Assembly: GCA_008828725.1 (NCBI GenBank)
Contig: MEHQ01003881.1
Location: 24,408-88,407 of the forward strand
Length of the DNA stretch: 64,000 nucleotides
Direction of reading: 5' to 3'
From: Saccharina japonica
Taxonomy: Eukaryota; Sar; Phaeophyceae; Laminariales; Laminariaceae
Part shown: positions 1-10,535 of the stretch, one piece after another
Position numbering within the stretch: the stretch's first letter is position 1
Layout: the number at the start of each line of letters is the position of its first letter
The notes under the pieces: model-generated
Told to the model about the DNA's origin: nothing
Database searches by the model: none
The model's input: the letters and a program-made list of their open reading frames with translations, nothing else
Position numbers and translations under genes: made by a program

Positions 1-1071
1 GTTCCGGGCGTCGGCGTCCGGGCTATATTTATTTTTTAATGTCCACCAAAGATGCGTGGGGCGGTATAGAACCGGGCGAAAATGGGGCAAGGGAAGGGGA
101 GGGAGGGGTGAGTGCATGGGTGGGTGGGAGGGTGGGCAGAGAAGGGGGAAGCAACTGGGAGATACTAAAAAATAGAAAGGATCGAGAGTTACGGAAAGAA
201 AACAAGCACAACGTGAACAAGGGCACCCTATGACAAATGCGTCTGCTCCAGATTTGATACAAGCGTCGCATTGACTGGCTCCACCAAGAGAAATATTTGG
301 TTTCTGCGGGACTACAGCCGGTTCGGCCATGTAAGAGAGAGAGTGGAGGGGTCGGGAGTGGTGAGCAGGGCCAGCGCTTTTTTTCGGGTTACGCGGCGAG
401 GCTACGTACGCGGCGTGCACTCATCGAAGAGGCAGCACCAGCTGCTCCATCCCTCCACAACTCAAATGTCAGTCGTCCTACGTGTCTTTATTACGGTATA
501 CATTGGATCAATACCCCGCAACTATTTACTCCCGTATATAACGCGATTCCTGCTAACACTACTGTGCATGCATACGGTTATAATATGCTATGCCTGGTAC
601 TGTACGCTAATTAATTGTCCCAGGTACTATATACCAGGTATGTATATACGTACGCATGCATACGAGGTATCATATGCTATGCCTGGTACGCTAATGAATT
701 ACCCCAGGTACAATCTACACTCGGCCTACTGCAGTGTACGCTGAACTACTGCCTGTACTACTGCTGTACTACAATTGTAGAAATATGACGATGGCGGTGA
801 AATCACATTCGACATTGATTTCGGCTGCTGTGGGAACAAACGACACCGCTGAACATTTTTGTACACGTAACACGAGCTATAACTGCGACAAAGAGTGGGC
901 GGATTAACTCTACTAGAAAACATATCTTCAAGCTGCGGCCAAGATCCGCCCCCTCGGCCTGCCTTGCATGCTTGCCTTGGTATACCATGCAAGGCATACC
1001 AATATACCATATACCTGGTACCTGGTACGATATACAACAACAAAAACTGCCAGATTGTGTAGGCCTTCGTA
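1..1071. other. Non-coding flank left of the large palindrome
   Basis: No supported gene. The stretch contains short direct similarity between about 585-620 and 672-715 (both carry a CTATGCCTGGTAC motif) and several copies of the TACCAGGTA/TACCTGGTA palindromic motif that recurs through the window. The open frames here have no recognisable protein features. Confidence 0.5.
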
Positions 1072-1312
1072 AAACATGAGCACCATCCCGTGCACGCGCG
1101 GCGATCGAAGTGTCACATGGAGCTTGCAAAACATGGGTTTCGAAGAATTTCTCGATCTCACAGCTGAGGTTTTTCGTTTTTTCATCATTTTTCAAAGACG
1201 ACCTACAACAGCAGTTGTGTACGAGCATATCATTTATATGAGACTGGTACTGGATTAATTGTTAAGCAAGCATGCTTGGCAGAAACGCGTACCAGGTATA
1301 TAGCTGGTAACA

Positions 1313-1396
1313 ACTCTGGACGGAAACATAAGGGCCGATTGAACATTAATATCAAGACCAAAAGTTCCTTACATTTCCGCCTAAAGTGGTATGGTT
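1313..1396. mobile_element. CTCTGGAC-ended MITE, copy 1
   Basis: Short palindromic element with ends ACTCTGGACGGAAACATAAGG and its imperfect complement (about 85 bp). It is mirrored at 5482-5565 by the palindrome. Related copies lie at 56016-56094 and 56715-56795. Too short to code; superfamily unknown. Confidence 0.6.
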
Positions 1397-2384
1397 TATC
1401 CCAGCTGTCGTATGTATGTATGATTTATCCCAGGTATCATATATGCTCGAAATAATACAGTGTGTGTGTTCTTCACATTAAACCGCCCTTTCTACAGTAC
1501 AACAATACGACTTCTACCTTCTGAGTAGTATCGTATACTCGCATTACCATATGTGCGATATGTACGAGTAAAAGGTAGATGGGATATACTCCGCTCGAGT
1601 ACTGTACAAAGATCTGTCGGTTTGCGTTATAACCAGTGGTAAACGAAGTATGTTACATGATATATACGTACAGCAACTTGCCGCTGTGAATCTTCCCCTC
1701 GGCTACGTACATACGAGCCTACAGTAAACTACATTCACACCTCCGACAAAACAAATCAGATGCATGGATCATATCCCCACAGTTCATGTATCTGACGGGT
1801 ATGGCACCGAGGGGCGTTATTATTGGACATAAACCCGTTGGTAGGCTGTACCCGGTTAGGTTACCCGGGTACCTCAAAGCACATGTGAAGTAATCATACC
1901 GGACGGAACCCCGGCGTGTGATGTTTCCCAGCGAACGGCATTTTAGAGTTCAGATAAAGAGAAGTGAAAGAGGACAAAGTTGCTATCGTGGGGTTCACGG
2001 TTTACACCTTTATGGTGGCCGATTAAAGACGTCAGTGAGCTTCTCCGTGCTGGCCGCGGCAAGCCCCAACGCGTGACAGCATCCCAGCTGACAATCAAAC
2101 AATACGACCAACATACATATGATATGGCATGTGCCATGCGAATACGATACAAAAACTATTGGTCTTGCCTAGAGCAGCAGTAATACTGGGCTATTAAACG
2201 TCGTACGAGACTTCAGGAAGACTACTCTATTTAGTCGAAAAATACCAAATACAAAATGTGACTATTTAGACGTATTACATATAGAACTAGACAACTGCTG
2301 CTGTGGCTATTTAGACGTATTTAAATACGTGGACTGGACTACTGCTGCTGAGGTTTTTCGTTATACATACCAGGTAGGTCTTTT

Positions 2385-2700
2385 TTACGGTGGTTGCCCT
2401 CTCGGATGCTGCTATTAATAGAGTTGACCTCGTGAGTTTGAATGCCACCGTGGTGAAATTGTGAAGTTACTTGAAGAAAAAAACAGGATTCAGCTGCTGA
2501 AGAGCGCGTAGCATGGGTATGCGTAATTCGACGCGAGTCGACGAGAGAAGAACAGGGCTGTTTTCTCGAGATAAAAATGCAAGGCACGGACCGTAGTGGG
2601 GGAGGAAGAGGACCTGCTGTGTGACCCCGGATCTGAGTTACGACTATATAAGAGGAAGAGAGAAAAGAAGGGCGAAGATAATGAAGGGGATGGGGGGGGG
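2385..2700 (+). mobile_element. SINE-like element with tRNA-like head (copy in palindrome arm)
   Basis: The body from about 2530 shares a long diverged block with 23140-23310, 44035-44210 and 47380-47600 and, inverted, with 54728-54950. Shared marks are a GATAAAAATGCAAGGCAC segment, CCGTAGTGGGG, GTGACCCCGGA and GAGTTACGACT. Upstream, ACGGTGG and CCACCGT could pair as an acceptor-like stem around a B-box-like GAGTTTGAATGCC. The mirror copy is at about 4178-4493. Confidence 0.55.
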
Positions 2701-3011
2701 GAAACTCTCTTACGATATTATAATACCGTGCCTTGGACGTATTCACACTATTAATACTTCTACAGTAGTAACACCTAACCTGCATCACCGTGTTTGTGGG
2801 GAAATTCAGTTGGAATTAGGACTGCAACAATAATCACCATACCCATATATATTTGCCCATGTTTGCCATTAGTATTTGGGTTAATTATATATATATATGA
2901 CATACTGGCACCTGTTAACAGGGGTCGTTGAGCGGGAGGAGGTGGGCGAATGGCGGCCAGGCGAGACGCACAAGCCTCTCTCGCTCGTCTGCGATGTCCA
3001 CCTGCTCGGAG

Positions 3012-3149
3012 CGTCAGCGTTAGCAGATGCATCGCACGAGGACGACGACAATCAAAGGGCATCAGAGGGGCGGGGGGGGGTGGAACGTCAGCGTTAGCGA
3101 ATGCATCGCATGAGGATGCCGACAGTCAGAGGGCATCAGAGGGGCGGGG
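3012..3149 (+). repeat. GC-rich tandem pair
   Basis: Two roughly 70-bp copies with core CGTCAGCGTTAGC, each ending in CATCAGAGGGGCGGGGG. They sit at the inner end of the left palindrome arm and are mirrored at 3729-3866. Confidence 0.7.
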
Positions 3150-3150
3150 G

Positions 3151-3727
3151 TGAATACCCCTTCTATATCGCCGCACGCATGTTTTCCCGTACATAAAAGC
3201 ACTGCCGCGCTGTAGCTCAACGACTGCAGCAATTTTCATCGCGTATGCATGTTGGGGCCTTTCGCTTTGCCTTGAGGTGTCACAAGGAGTGACGTCTCTT
3301 AGGTCGTGACGAAACCACAATGCTGGCGTGCGTAGCCACCTACTCAAAACCAACCTGCCGATGGTATTTCTCCCGCTCGCCCGCAAAGGAATTGGAATTT
3401 TACCACCAGATACCGAATATTGTAAGCAGTCCTCCGGGGTACAACCCAGCGTCACCAGGAAGAAATTGGGAAGAACGTCTACTTCTCCTTTTTGCGAGGA
3501 CTTCGTTCCTTTCGTGTTGGTCGATCTTGTTTCTATACCTCTTTCTCTCTGCTTTCCTCTTTCCTCACTCGTCTTTTCCCTGTACCTGATTTGTTTATAC
3601 CTTTTGTTTATTTTGTAACGGGAATATAATATTTACTGTTTCATAGTGTTCACCATTTCTTTCTCTTGCCTCTTCTCTCTCTCTCTCTCTCTCTCTCTGA
3701 AAATGAAGTACACCCCCCCCCCCCCCC
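3151..3727. other. 577-bp unique spacer of the palindrome
   Basis: Sequence between the two arms. It contains a CT microsatellite (about 3671-3700) and ends in a poly-C run. The open frames here (for example 3320-3618) show only low-complexity composition, and I recognise no gene. Confidence 0.6.
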
Positions 3728-5806
3728 CCCCCGCCCCTCTGATGCCCTCTGACTGTCGGCATCCTCATGCGATGCATTCGCTAACGCTGACGTTCCACCC
3801 CCCCCCGCCCCTCTGATGCCCTTTGATTGTCGTCGTCCTCGTGCGATGCATCTGCTAACGCTGACGCTCCGAGCAGGTGGACATCGCAGACGAGCGAGAG
3901 AGGCTTGTGCGTCTCGCCTGGCCGCCATTCGCCCACCTCCTCCCGCTCAACGACCCCTGTTAACAGGTGCCAGTATGTCATATATATATATAATTAACCC
4001 AAATACTAATGGCAAACATGGGCAAATATATATGGGTATGGTGATTATTGTTGCAGTCCTAATTCCAACTGAATTTCCCCACAAACACGGTGATGCAGGT
4101 TAGGTGTTACTACTGTAGAAGTATTAATAGTGTGAATACGTCCAAGGCACGGTATTATAATATCGTAAGAGAGTTTCCCCCCCCCCATCCCCTTCATTAT
4201 CTTCGCCCTTCTTTTCTCTCTTCCTCTTATATAGTCGTAACTCAGATCCGGGGTCACACAGCAGGTCCTCTTCCTCCCCCACTACGGTCCGTGCCTTGCA
4301 TTTTTATCTCGAGAAAACAGCCCTGTTCTTCTCTCGTCGACTCGCGTCGAATTACGCATACCCATGCTACGCGCTCTTCAGCAGCTGAATCCTGTTTTTT
4401 TCTTCAAGTAACTTCACAATTTCACCACGGTGGCATTCAAACTCACGAGGTCAACTCTATTAATAGCAGCATCCGAGAGGGCAACCACCGTAAAAAAGAC
4501 CTACCTGGTATGTATAACGAAAAACCTCAGCAGCAGTAGTCCAGTCCACGTATTTAAATACGTCTAAATAGCCACAGCAGCAGTTGTCTAGTTCTATATG
4601 TAATACGTCTAAATAGTCACATTTTGTATTTGGTATTTTTCGACTAAATAGAGTAGTCTTCCTGAAGTCTCGTACGACGTTTAATAGCCCAGTATTACTG
4701 CTGCTCTAGGCAAGACCAATAGTTTTTGTATCGTATTCGCATGGCACATGCCATATCATATGTATGTTGGTCGTATTGTTTGATTGTCAGCTGGGATGCT
4801 GTCACGCGTTGGGGCTTGCCGCGGCCAGCACGGAGAAGCTCACTGACGTCTTTAATCGGCCACCATAAAGGTGTAAACCGTGAACCCCACGATAGCAACT
4901 TTGTCCTCTTTCACTTCTCTTTATCTGAACTCTAAAATGCCGTTCGCTGGGAAACATCACACGCCGGGGTTCCGTCCGGTATGATTACTTCACATGTGCT
5001 TTGAGGTACCCGGGTAACCTAACCGGGTACAGCCTACCAACGGGTTTATGTCCAATAATAACGCCCCTCGGTGCCATACCCGTCAGATACATGAACTGTG
5101 GGGATATGATCCATGCATCTGATTTGTTTTGTCGGAGGTGTGAATGTAGTTTACTGTAGGCTCGTATGTACGTAGCCGAGGGGAAGATTCACAGCGGCAA
5201 GTTGCTGTACGTATATATCATGTAACATACTTCGTTTACCACTGGTTATAACGCAAACCGACAGATCTTTGTACAGTACTCGAGCGGAGTATATCCCATC
5301 TACCTTTTACTCGTACATATCGCACATATGGTAATGCGAGTATACGATACTACTCAGAAGGTAGAAGTCGTATTGTTGTACTGTAGAAAGGGCGGTTTAA
5401 TGTGAAGAACACACACACTGTATTATTTCGAGCATATATGATACCTGGGATAAATCATACATACATACGACAGCTGGGATAAACCATACCACTTTAGGCG
5501 GAAATGTAAGGAACTTTTGGTCTTGATATTAATGTTCAATCGGCCCTTATGTTTCCGTCCAGAGTTGTTACCAGCTATATACCTGGTACGCGTTTCTGCC
5601 AAGCATGCTTGCTTAACAATTAATCCAGTACCAGTCTCATATAAATGATATGCTCGTACACAACTGCTGTTGTAGGTCGTCTTTGAAAAATGATGAAAAA
5701 ACGAAAAACCTCAGCTGTGAGATCGAGAAATTCTTCGAAACCCATGTTTTGCAAGCTCCATGTGACACTTCGATCGCCGCGCGTGCACGGGATGGTGCTC
5801 ATGTTT
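3728..5806 (-). repeat. Right arm of large inverted repeat
   Basis: Exact mirror of 1072-3150. The inner edge falls inside a run of C that follows a GAAAATGAAGTAC tail, the 3' end of the C-tailed module family seen elsewhere in the window. The outer edge lies 1 base beyond a GGTGCTCATGTTT stretch shared with the left arm. Confidence 0.93.
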
Positions 5807-5860
5807 GCGATATATAGAGCAGCGCATAAAGTACACCAGGTATGCAGCAGAAGTAGTTAC

Positions 5861-5945
5861 GAACGGGGGGTGTACTTCATTTTCTGATGCATGGCCGTAG
5901 CCGTATGGCCATAGACCCTCACACCCTACAATGCCGGGACGGAGC
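5861..5945 (+). repeat. G-tract-bounded repeat module, fragment
   Basis: A G6 tract is followed by TGTACTTCATTTTCTGATGC and then GGCCGTAGCCGTATGGCC, matching the start of the G-tract-bounded family described at 30055-30604. It lies just outside the right arm of the palindrome. Confidence 0.65.
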
Positions 5946-6359
5946 ATGTCGGGTTTAAAACAGGCGAGAGGAGGTTGACATGGTTGACGACTGATGATGC
6001 ACGAGAGCAAGAACAAGAGCACGAGCACCGTGGTGCTGCGAAACGGTTGGAATGCACTTGACTCCAAACCCTAACCCTGAGTCTGACCGCTTGGGAAACT
6101 TATCTAAACGAAGCCGTAATGAGTTTCAAGGGGTTTTGAGTACGAGGCTGACAATTTTTTAAGTTGCGGACGAATTATTAGTCGACTATTAATACTTATG
6201 TACACCAAGTACAGTTAGTTTTGCGTGGCGCTAATTTGCGGAGTTCTGTGACGTCTTACATGACTGGCGCCTGCCTATGGTACTTGAACTGAGTGTTTTA
6301 CCAACGAAGATTTTCAGGTCAGTTCGTTGGCTTCTTTCGTTGCCCAACTAATAACCGGG

Positions 6360-6555
6360 GCTGTTCACGGGTCAGGTCAAACCTCGCGGGTTGGGTCGGG
6401 TCGGTTCGGGTCCGGTCGGGTCAGGGTGACCTGACCTTGCCCGACTCGTGATACTTGAAAACCTCCTGACCCGACACGACCCGACCCGACCCGTGAGATT
6501 TTGAAGACGCCCTAAACCCGACCCGCGGGCCGGGTCGTGATCCGTGAAGAGTCTC
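6360..6555 (+). repeat. GGGTCGGGTC-rich repeat, copy 1
   Basis: Dense GGGTC/GACCC pentamers inside a framework TTCACGGGTCAGGTCAAACC ... CGTGA. The same framework recurs at 22413-22598 and partly at 58470-58560; a looser GGCCC version is at 55155-55250. It is potentially strongly self-pairing. Confidence 0.7.
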
Positions 6556-7204
6556 CCTAAGAACTATCTGTGAAATCCAGCCAAGGCATGCCTTACTCAC
6601 AACCCTCGTAATGACCCACCAGCTATCATAATGACCTATCCTAACGAGTTATCATAATGAGGAGGTCGCGTCCACCCGGGAGTGTCCGCGCCCAAAAACG
6701 AAGGGCCAGTCACCCTCGACTCACTGTAACATACCACCCACAAGTTCGGCTCACTATGCATACACACCACTCGCGCTCGACTCACCAATGCATCACTCAC
6801 GTTCGAGTCACAAATGCACTACTCACGTTCGACTCGCTATATACCAACTCACGCTCGACTCGGTAAGGTAAAGGTACACCACTCACGTGTTCATGCTCTC
6901 CACCAGCGCGTGCGACGCTACCCTCCGAACCCTCTCCGCCTCCGCCTTCCCAAGAGGTGCCACCGCGGAAGAGACGTTCTTTTCCACAAGCGCCAGATAC
7001 ACGAACGCCTGCTCAGGGGTTTCACAGGGTGGAGGGCGGCACAGCAAATGGGCAAAATAAGTACAATACGTGCAAGTCATACTGTTGTAACAACCTGGTA
7101 CCAGTTATAGGGGTGTACTTCATGTTCATGCATGGCTAGGGGGGAGGAAAGAACAAATAAATATACACGTGCAAGACATAATGTATTATAAACCTAGTGC
7201 AATG

Positions 7205-7760
7205 TTGGCCCTAATTCCGAGTAAGTTAGTGCGGAGAATGGTGTGTGCCGTTGTAACCAGAGGTGTGTAATACCGGTACCCGGTTATCATTCTCAAAATC
7301 ACATGCGGTTCTCAGAAAAAAAGCGGTTTCGGGGTATGGTGCTGGCCCTTGGTGGGAAAAAAAAGTCCGCATGTGAAATGTATGATGTATACAACGGAAA
7401 CCCCTATTTTGGCGGGATTTCAGAAAGGGGATGATAGCGATCCATCCCCTAATTTACCGACTTGCAGCATTATGTTGCCGCAGTTATTGAGAGAGTGACA
7501 GTATGTGTACAATGTTGGCCGTAACTGCAAGTGAATTTGTCCCGAAAATCGTGAGTGCGAACGGAGATGTGTAATATTGGTCCCCGGTTCTCAAAATCAC
7601 ATGAGGTCCACAAAAAAAATGCGGTTTCGGGATTACCTGGTGTGTGCTAGCTCTTGGTGGGCACCACCTCCATGTGTATGATATAACAGGTATATAACGG
7701 AAATTTCTATCATATGTATTTTGGCGGGATTTCAGAAAGGGGATGGCGATCAATCCCCTG
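7205..7760. repeat. Diverged direct duplication of about 235-250 bp
   Basis: 7205-7440 and 7512-7760 share ordered blocks: AATGTTGGCC, GTGTGTAATA, CGGTTCTCA-like, GCGGTTTCGGG, TTGGTGGG, and TTTTGGCGGGATTTCAGAAA followed by GGGGATG and a GCGAT block. The two halves are either neighbouring copies of one repeat or a tandem duplication. Confidence 0.65.
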
Positions 7761-8368
7761 ATTTACCGCCCTGCTACACTTTTTTTGCTACGGATCTCGC
7801 GAGCGTGTTCCTTGCATATGGAGCTCGGGTACACCCCCGGCCTCATCAGCACGCACTCGTTCGTGTCACTAGTGCCGTCATCTATACGTACAGTAGTCAC
7901 TTGTTTCGAGAGTTTTCCCAAACGTCTGCAATCGTCATTTGTTCACGTTGTGTCCTCTCTTTTTATTTTCCTCTCAATGCTCAAAAAAACAAATCCGGGA
8001 AGGGTGAGTAGGTCATATAATATCACCTTAGGTAATACCTGGTACCTGGCACCAGATAGTCGTATTAATAATAGATTCGTGTATATATTGTTCTCGCATT
8101 ATATAGGTAATAGTGTTGCACGGGCACGGGTTGTTTCTTCTATTTTCCCCTCTCAGCTGGTTCTTCTTTTGCCCCCTCTCAGGTGGTTCTTCTATTTTTT
8201 ATAGTTTCCCCTCTCAGTTGGTTCTTTTATCTCCCCCTCTCAACTCATAACGGGAGTGAATAAGTGAATACTGCTGTAGGTAAAACCTGGCAACCGGTAG
8301 TTAACATATTCCTATATACTCGTAGCTTATCTATGTGTATCATATACTGGTACAGCAGCAGTAGTAGT

Positions 8369-8627
8369 GGTCCCTCTATAATGCCGGTATGTGCCAGGCC
8401 ACTACACCGACATTACAGCGGGCACCGGCCTTATTTCGCACACTGCCACACTGGTTAATCATTTTAGTACTCCAGTGCACATAACCATATATTTGGCTCT
8501 AATTCCAAGTAATTTGTCCCCAGAACGGGACTGCAGTCCTAAAAGGGTTAAATCCCATCTGTGCCGAGCGATTTCACCGGCAATATATCGAGCACCGGCA
8601 ATATTAAGCCGGCATTATAGAGGGACC
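8369..8627. mobile_element. GGTCCCTC-ended MITE, copy 1, with nested insertion
   Basis: Ends are GGTCCCTCTATAATGCCGG and its exact complement CCGGCATTATAGAGGGACC. The interior is split by a half copy of the TTAA-bounded family (about 8490-8552), so this MITE is older than that insertion. Other copies are at 19961-20132 and 53094-53268. No target duplication is clear. Confidence 0.8.
8490..8552 (+). mobile_element. TTAA-bounded palindromic MITE, half copy
   Basis: The right half of the family defined by 12961-13057: AATTCCAAGTAATTTGTCCCC, an AACGGGACTGCAG segment, then CTAAAAGGGTTAA. The left half is missing. Confidence 0.7.
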
Positions 8628-8921
8628 GCTACTGCTGTATTGCGGGGGTTGCGCCGCTGTGCCGTCGTGCCACAGCGCGCCACAACCGACAATAGACACA
8701 GCAGCAGGCAGCAGTGTTGGATATCGAACGAGAATGGGGTTCGATATACCTGTACACGATACCGATAAACAAAAAAAGCTATATAAATAATGGGTATTAT
8801 TTTGATATTTAATACCAGGTACCTGGTACCTGGTATGTACGTATCATGCATCGAACAAGCTTTCGTTCAGTACCTGCATGAAAAACACGGCGATGCCACG
8901 GGGTGGAGGGCAAAACACGTT

Positions 8922-9020
8922 CGATAACGATATATCGCAAAGCTCGATATTTCTATCTATCAAATATCGAAAAGTTCGATATTTCGATATATCATATATC
9001 GAAATGTTCGATACGATATC
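8922..9020. repeat. ATCGATAT palindromic cluster
   Basis: Imperfect palindromes built from CGATATATCG, TCGATATTTC and ATATCGAAA. I see no flanking duplication. It may be a short foldback or a degraded MITE. Confidence 0.5.
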
Positions 9021-9294
9021 CAACACTAAATCGACAGCCAACAGCCAACATTCGGGGATGGGAACGGTGGAACATCGAGTCGATGGGTGATCGACCTCGT
9101 GATTCTAACCGTACGAACGGAACGTCCCTTTGATGATAAGTATGTACCGAGGAGTTGCATTGATGATCCTGTTTGGATACGTATACTGCTGTAGTCGTAT
9201 TCGAATCCATTCGTATTAGGGATACGTCTACTTCGAAGGCTCGTCCGAACACGAAATCACGGAATCACGATGAGACACGGAGATAGCTACCTGT

Positions 9295-9579
9295 TAGAGC
9301 TGGGCACTGCCACAGCAGTATGTACTGGCAGTAGTAACCTACTGTCAGACGTAGTAGTAATCTACTGATTGACCTGGTCAGTACATTCGCCAGTATTTTT
9401 TATCGTATGCACGCCCAGTAAACACGCCGTATTTATAGTACGGAAACCCACCAATTGCATTTCGGGAGGAGAGAGGAGAGGCAGTAGTAGATATACTGCT
9501 GCAATCCAGCATACCAGTACTGATTAATCTTGACGACAGTATTATCGCTGCTGACTGAGTCAGCCAGTGCCCAGCCCTA
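9295..9579. mobile_element. hAT-like MITE, copy 1
   Basis: The left end TAGAGCTGGGCACTG and right end CAGTGCCCAGCCCTA are inverted repeats. The interior aligns with 54355-54617 (shared TACTGGCAG, ATTGACCTGG, GTACGGAAACCCAC, TTTCGGGAGGAGAGAGGA, ATACTGCTGCAATCCAG). CTACCTGT precedes the element and recurs four bases after its end, an imperfect target duplication. The interior has no coding capacity. Confidence 0.8.
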
Positions 9580-9892
9580 CCTACTACCTGTAGGTCCACT
9601 CCATCCTTACCGGCAGGATGGAACTAATCCAGTCCACACCTCGGGACAGATCATCGATCCCCACTTCTCGTGATCTATAAGCAGTAGACCTTTCAAGGCA
9701 GATCTATTCCCGATATGGTATATATGATCTAGCTCATGTTGCCGGGTGGGACAGGTATAATCTGCATGATCTACAGTAGTTGCACCACGTTTCCTGGGTT
9801 GGACCTGCATCTACCATGCAGGTCCTGCGCAACCTCTCACAACGGCAGGTGAGGAACCAGATGATCTAGATGATGATCTGGCGTCGAGCACA

Positions 9893-10532
9893 AATACAAC
9901 CCCAAGAGCGGCGCAATTTGTTTCGCTTCGGGAATGCCGTGGATGCCGCGCAGGACCGACACTCCCTCTGAATTCCCAATCTCTTTTCGTTTGTGGCAAG
10001 CCAGTCTCACGCAACATGTTTGTGTGTGCGTAGGCATGGTCGAATATTGAGAAGGGGAAAGCACCGCTCAGCGGGACGCACGATCACGACCAGAGTTTAC
10101 CTCTGTCGTGTCACACCCCCCGCACCTCGCCTGCTTACAGAGAGGCCTTACAGAGGTCGGCGTAGGAACAGCGAGCGTCGTCCCTGCTTCTCCTCGCGTG
10201 CAACAGCAGCCGCGCCCCAAGCTATTTTCTTTGTGACACGCCACAGCGTTGCAAAATTATCATTTGCGTGTGTGCTACATGTCTTGTATTCGCCTGTGCT
10301 CCCCTTACTCAATTCGCACCACTCCCCGGGATTAACCCACCCACATCCCACATCTCGAAGGAATCTTGACTCACACATATCATACCATCCCGTGTAACAC
10401 ATGTGATACTACCGGTAATACTACGGGGGACCATAATAAACAGGACCTACGGTGCACACAAAAACCTATATATTCACCTATTTTCACTAACCGTATTTGG
10501 TCCTCTTTACTATGGCCCCCCCCCCGTACTAC
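9893..10532 (+). repeat. Left arm of the retroelement-flanking inverted repeat
   Basis: Reverse complement of 13359-13998; all matching points obey x + y = 23891 over 640 bp, including the length of the C10/G10 tract. The inner edge holds a TA-bounded MITE (10424-10526). The frames in the arm have no recognisable product. Confidence 0.93.
10424..10526. mobile_element. CGGGGG-ended, TA-bounded MITE, copy 1
   Basis: Starts CGGGGGACCATAATAAACAG and ends in the complementary TTTACTATGG followed by C10 and G, with TA on both sides (10422-10423 and 10527-10528). The interior carries AAAACCTATATATTCA and a GTATTTGGTCC segment, both shared by the copies at 13080-13186, 19020-19118, 49083-49224 and 54981-55085. 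The mirrored copy is at 13365-13467. Confidence 0.8.
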
Positions 10533-10535
10533 TAA

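Larger units (their letters stand above)
1072..3150 (+). repeat. Left arm of large inverted repeat
   Basis: Positions 1072-3150 are the reverse complement of 3728-5806. Every matching point I checked obeys x + y = 6878, so there is no net indel over 2,079 bp, and all longer open frames of one arm recur unchanged in the other. The match stops at 1071/5807 (A against G) and at 3151/3727. The arm contains a CTCTGGAC-type MITE, a SINE-like unit and a GC-rich tandem pair. It is either a very young inverted duplication or an assembly fold-back. Confidence 0.93.
5946..8368. other. Repeat-derived intergenic sequence
   Basis: No supported gene. Contents: a GGGTCGGGTC-rich unit at 6360-6555, degenerate ACTCACGTTCGACTC tandem repeats at about 6740-6900, a trace of the G-tract module at 7104-7145, and two diverged direct copies at about 7205-7440 and 7512-7760 that share AATGTTGGCC, a GCGGTTTCGGG segment and TTTTGGCGGGATTTCAGAAA. 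Confidence 0.5.

Noticed and set aside
2339-4539. Pairs of identical 149-, 95-, 70- and 67-residue open frames
   Set aside because: They are identical because of the palindrome, lie on both strands over the same bases, and have no domain, codon bias or splice support.
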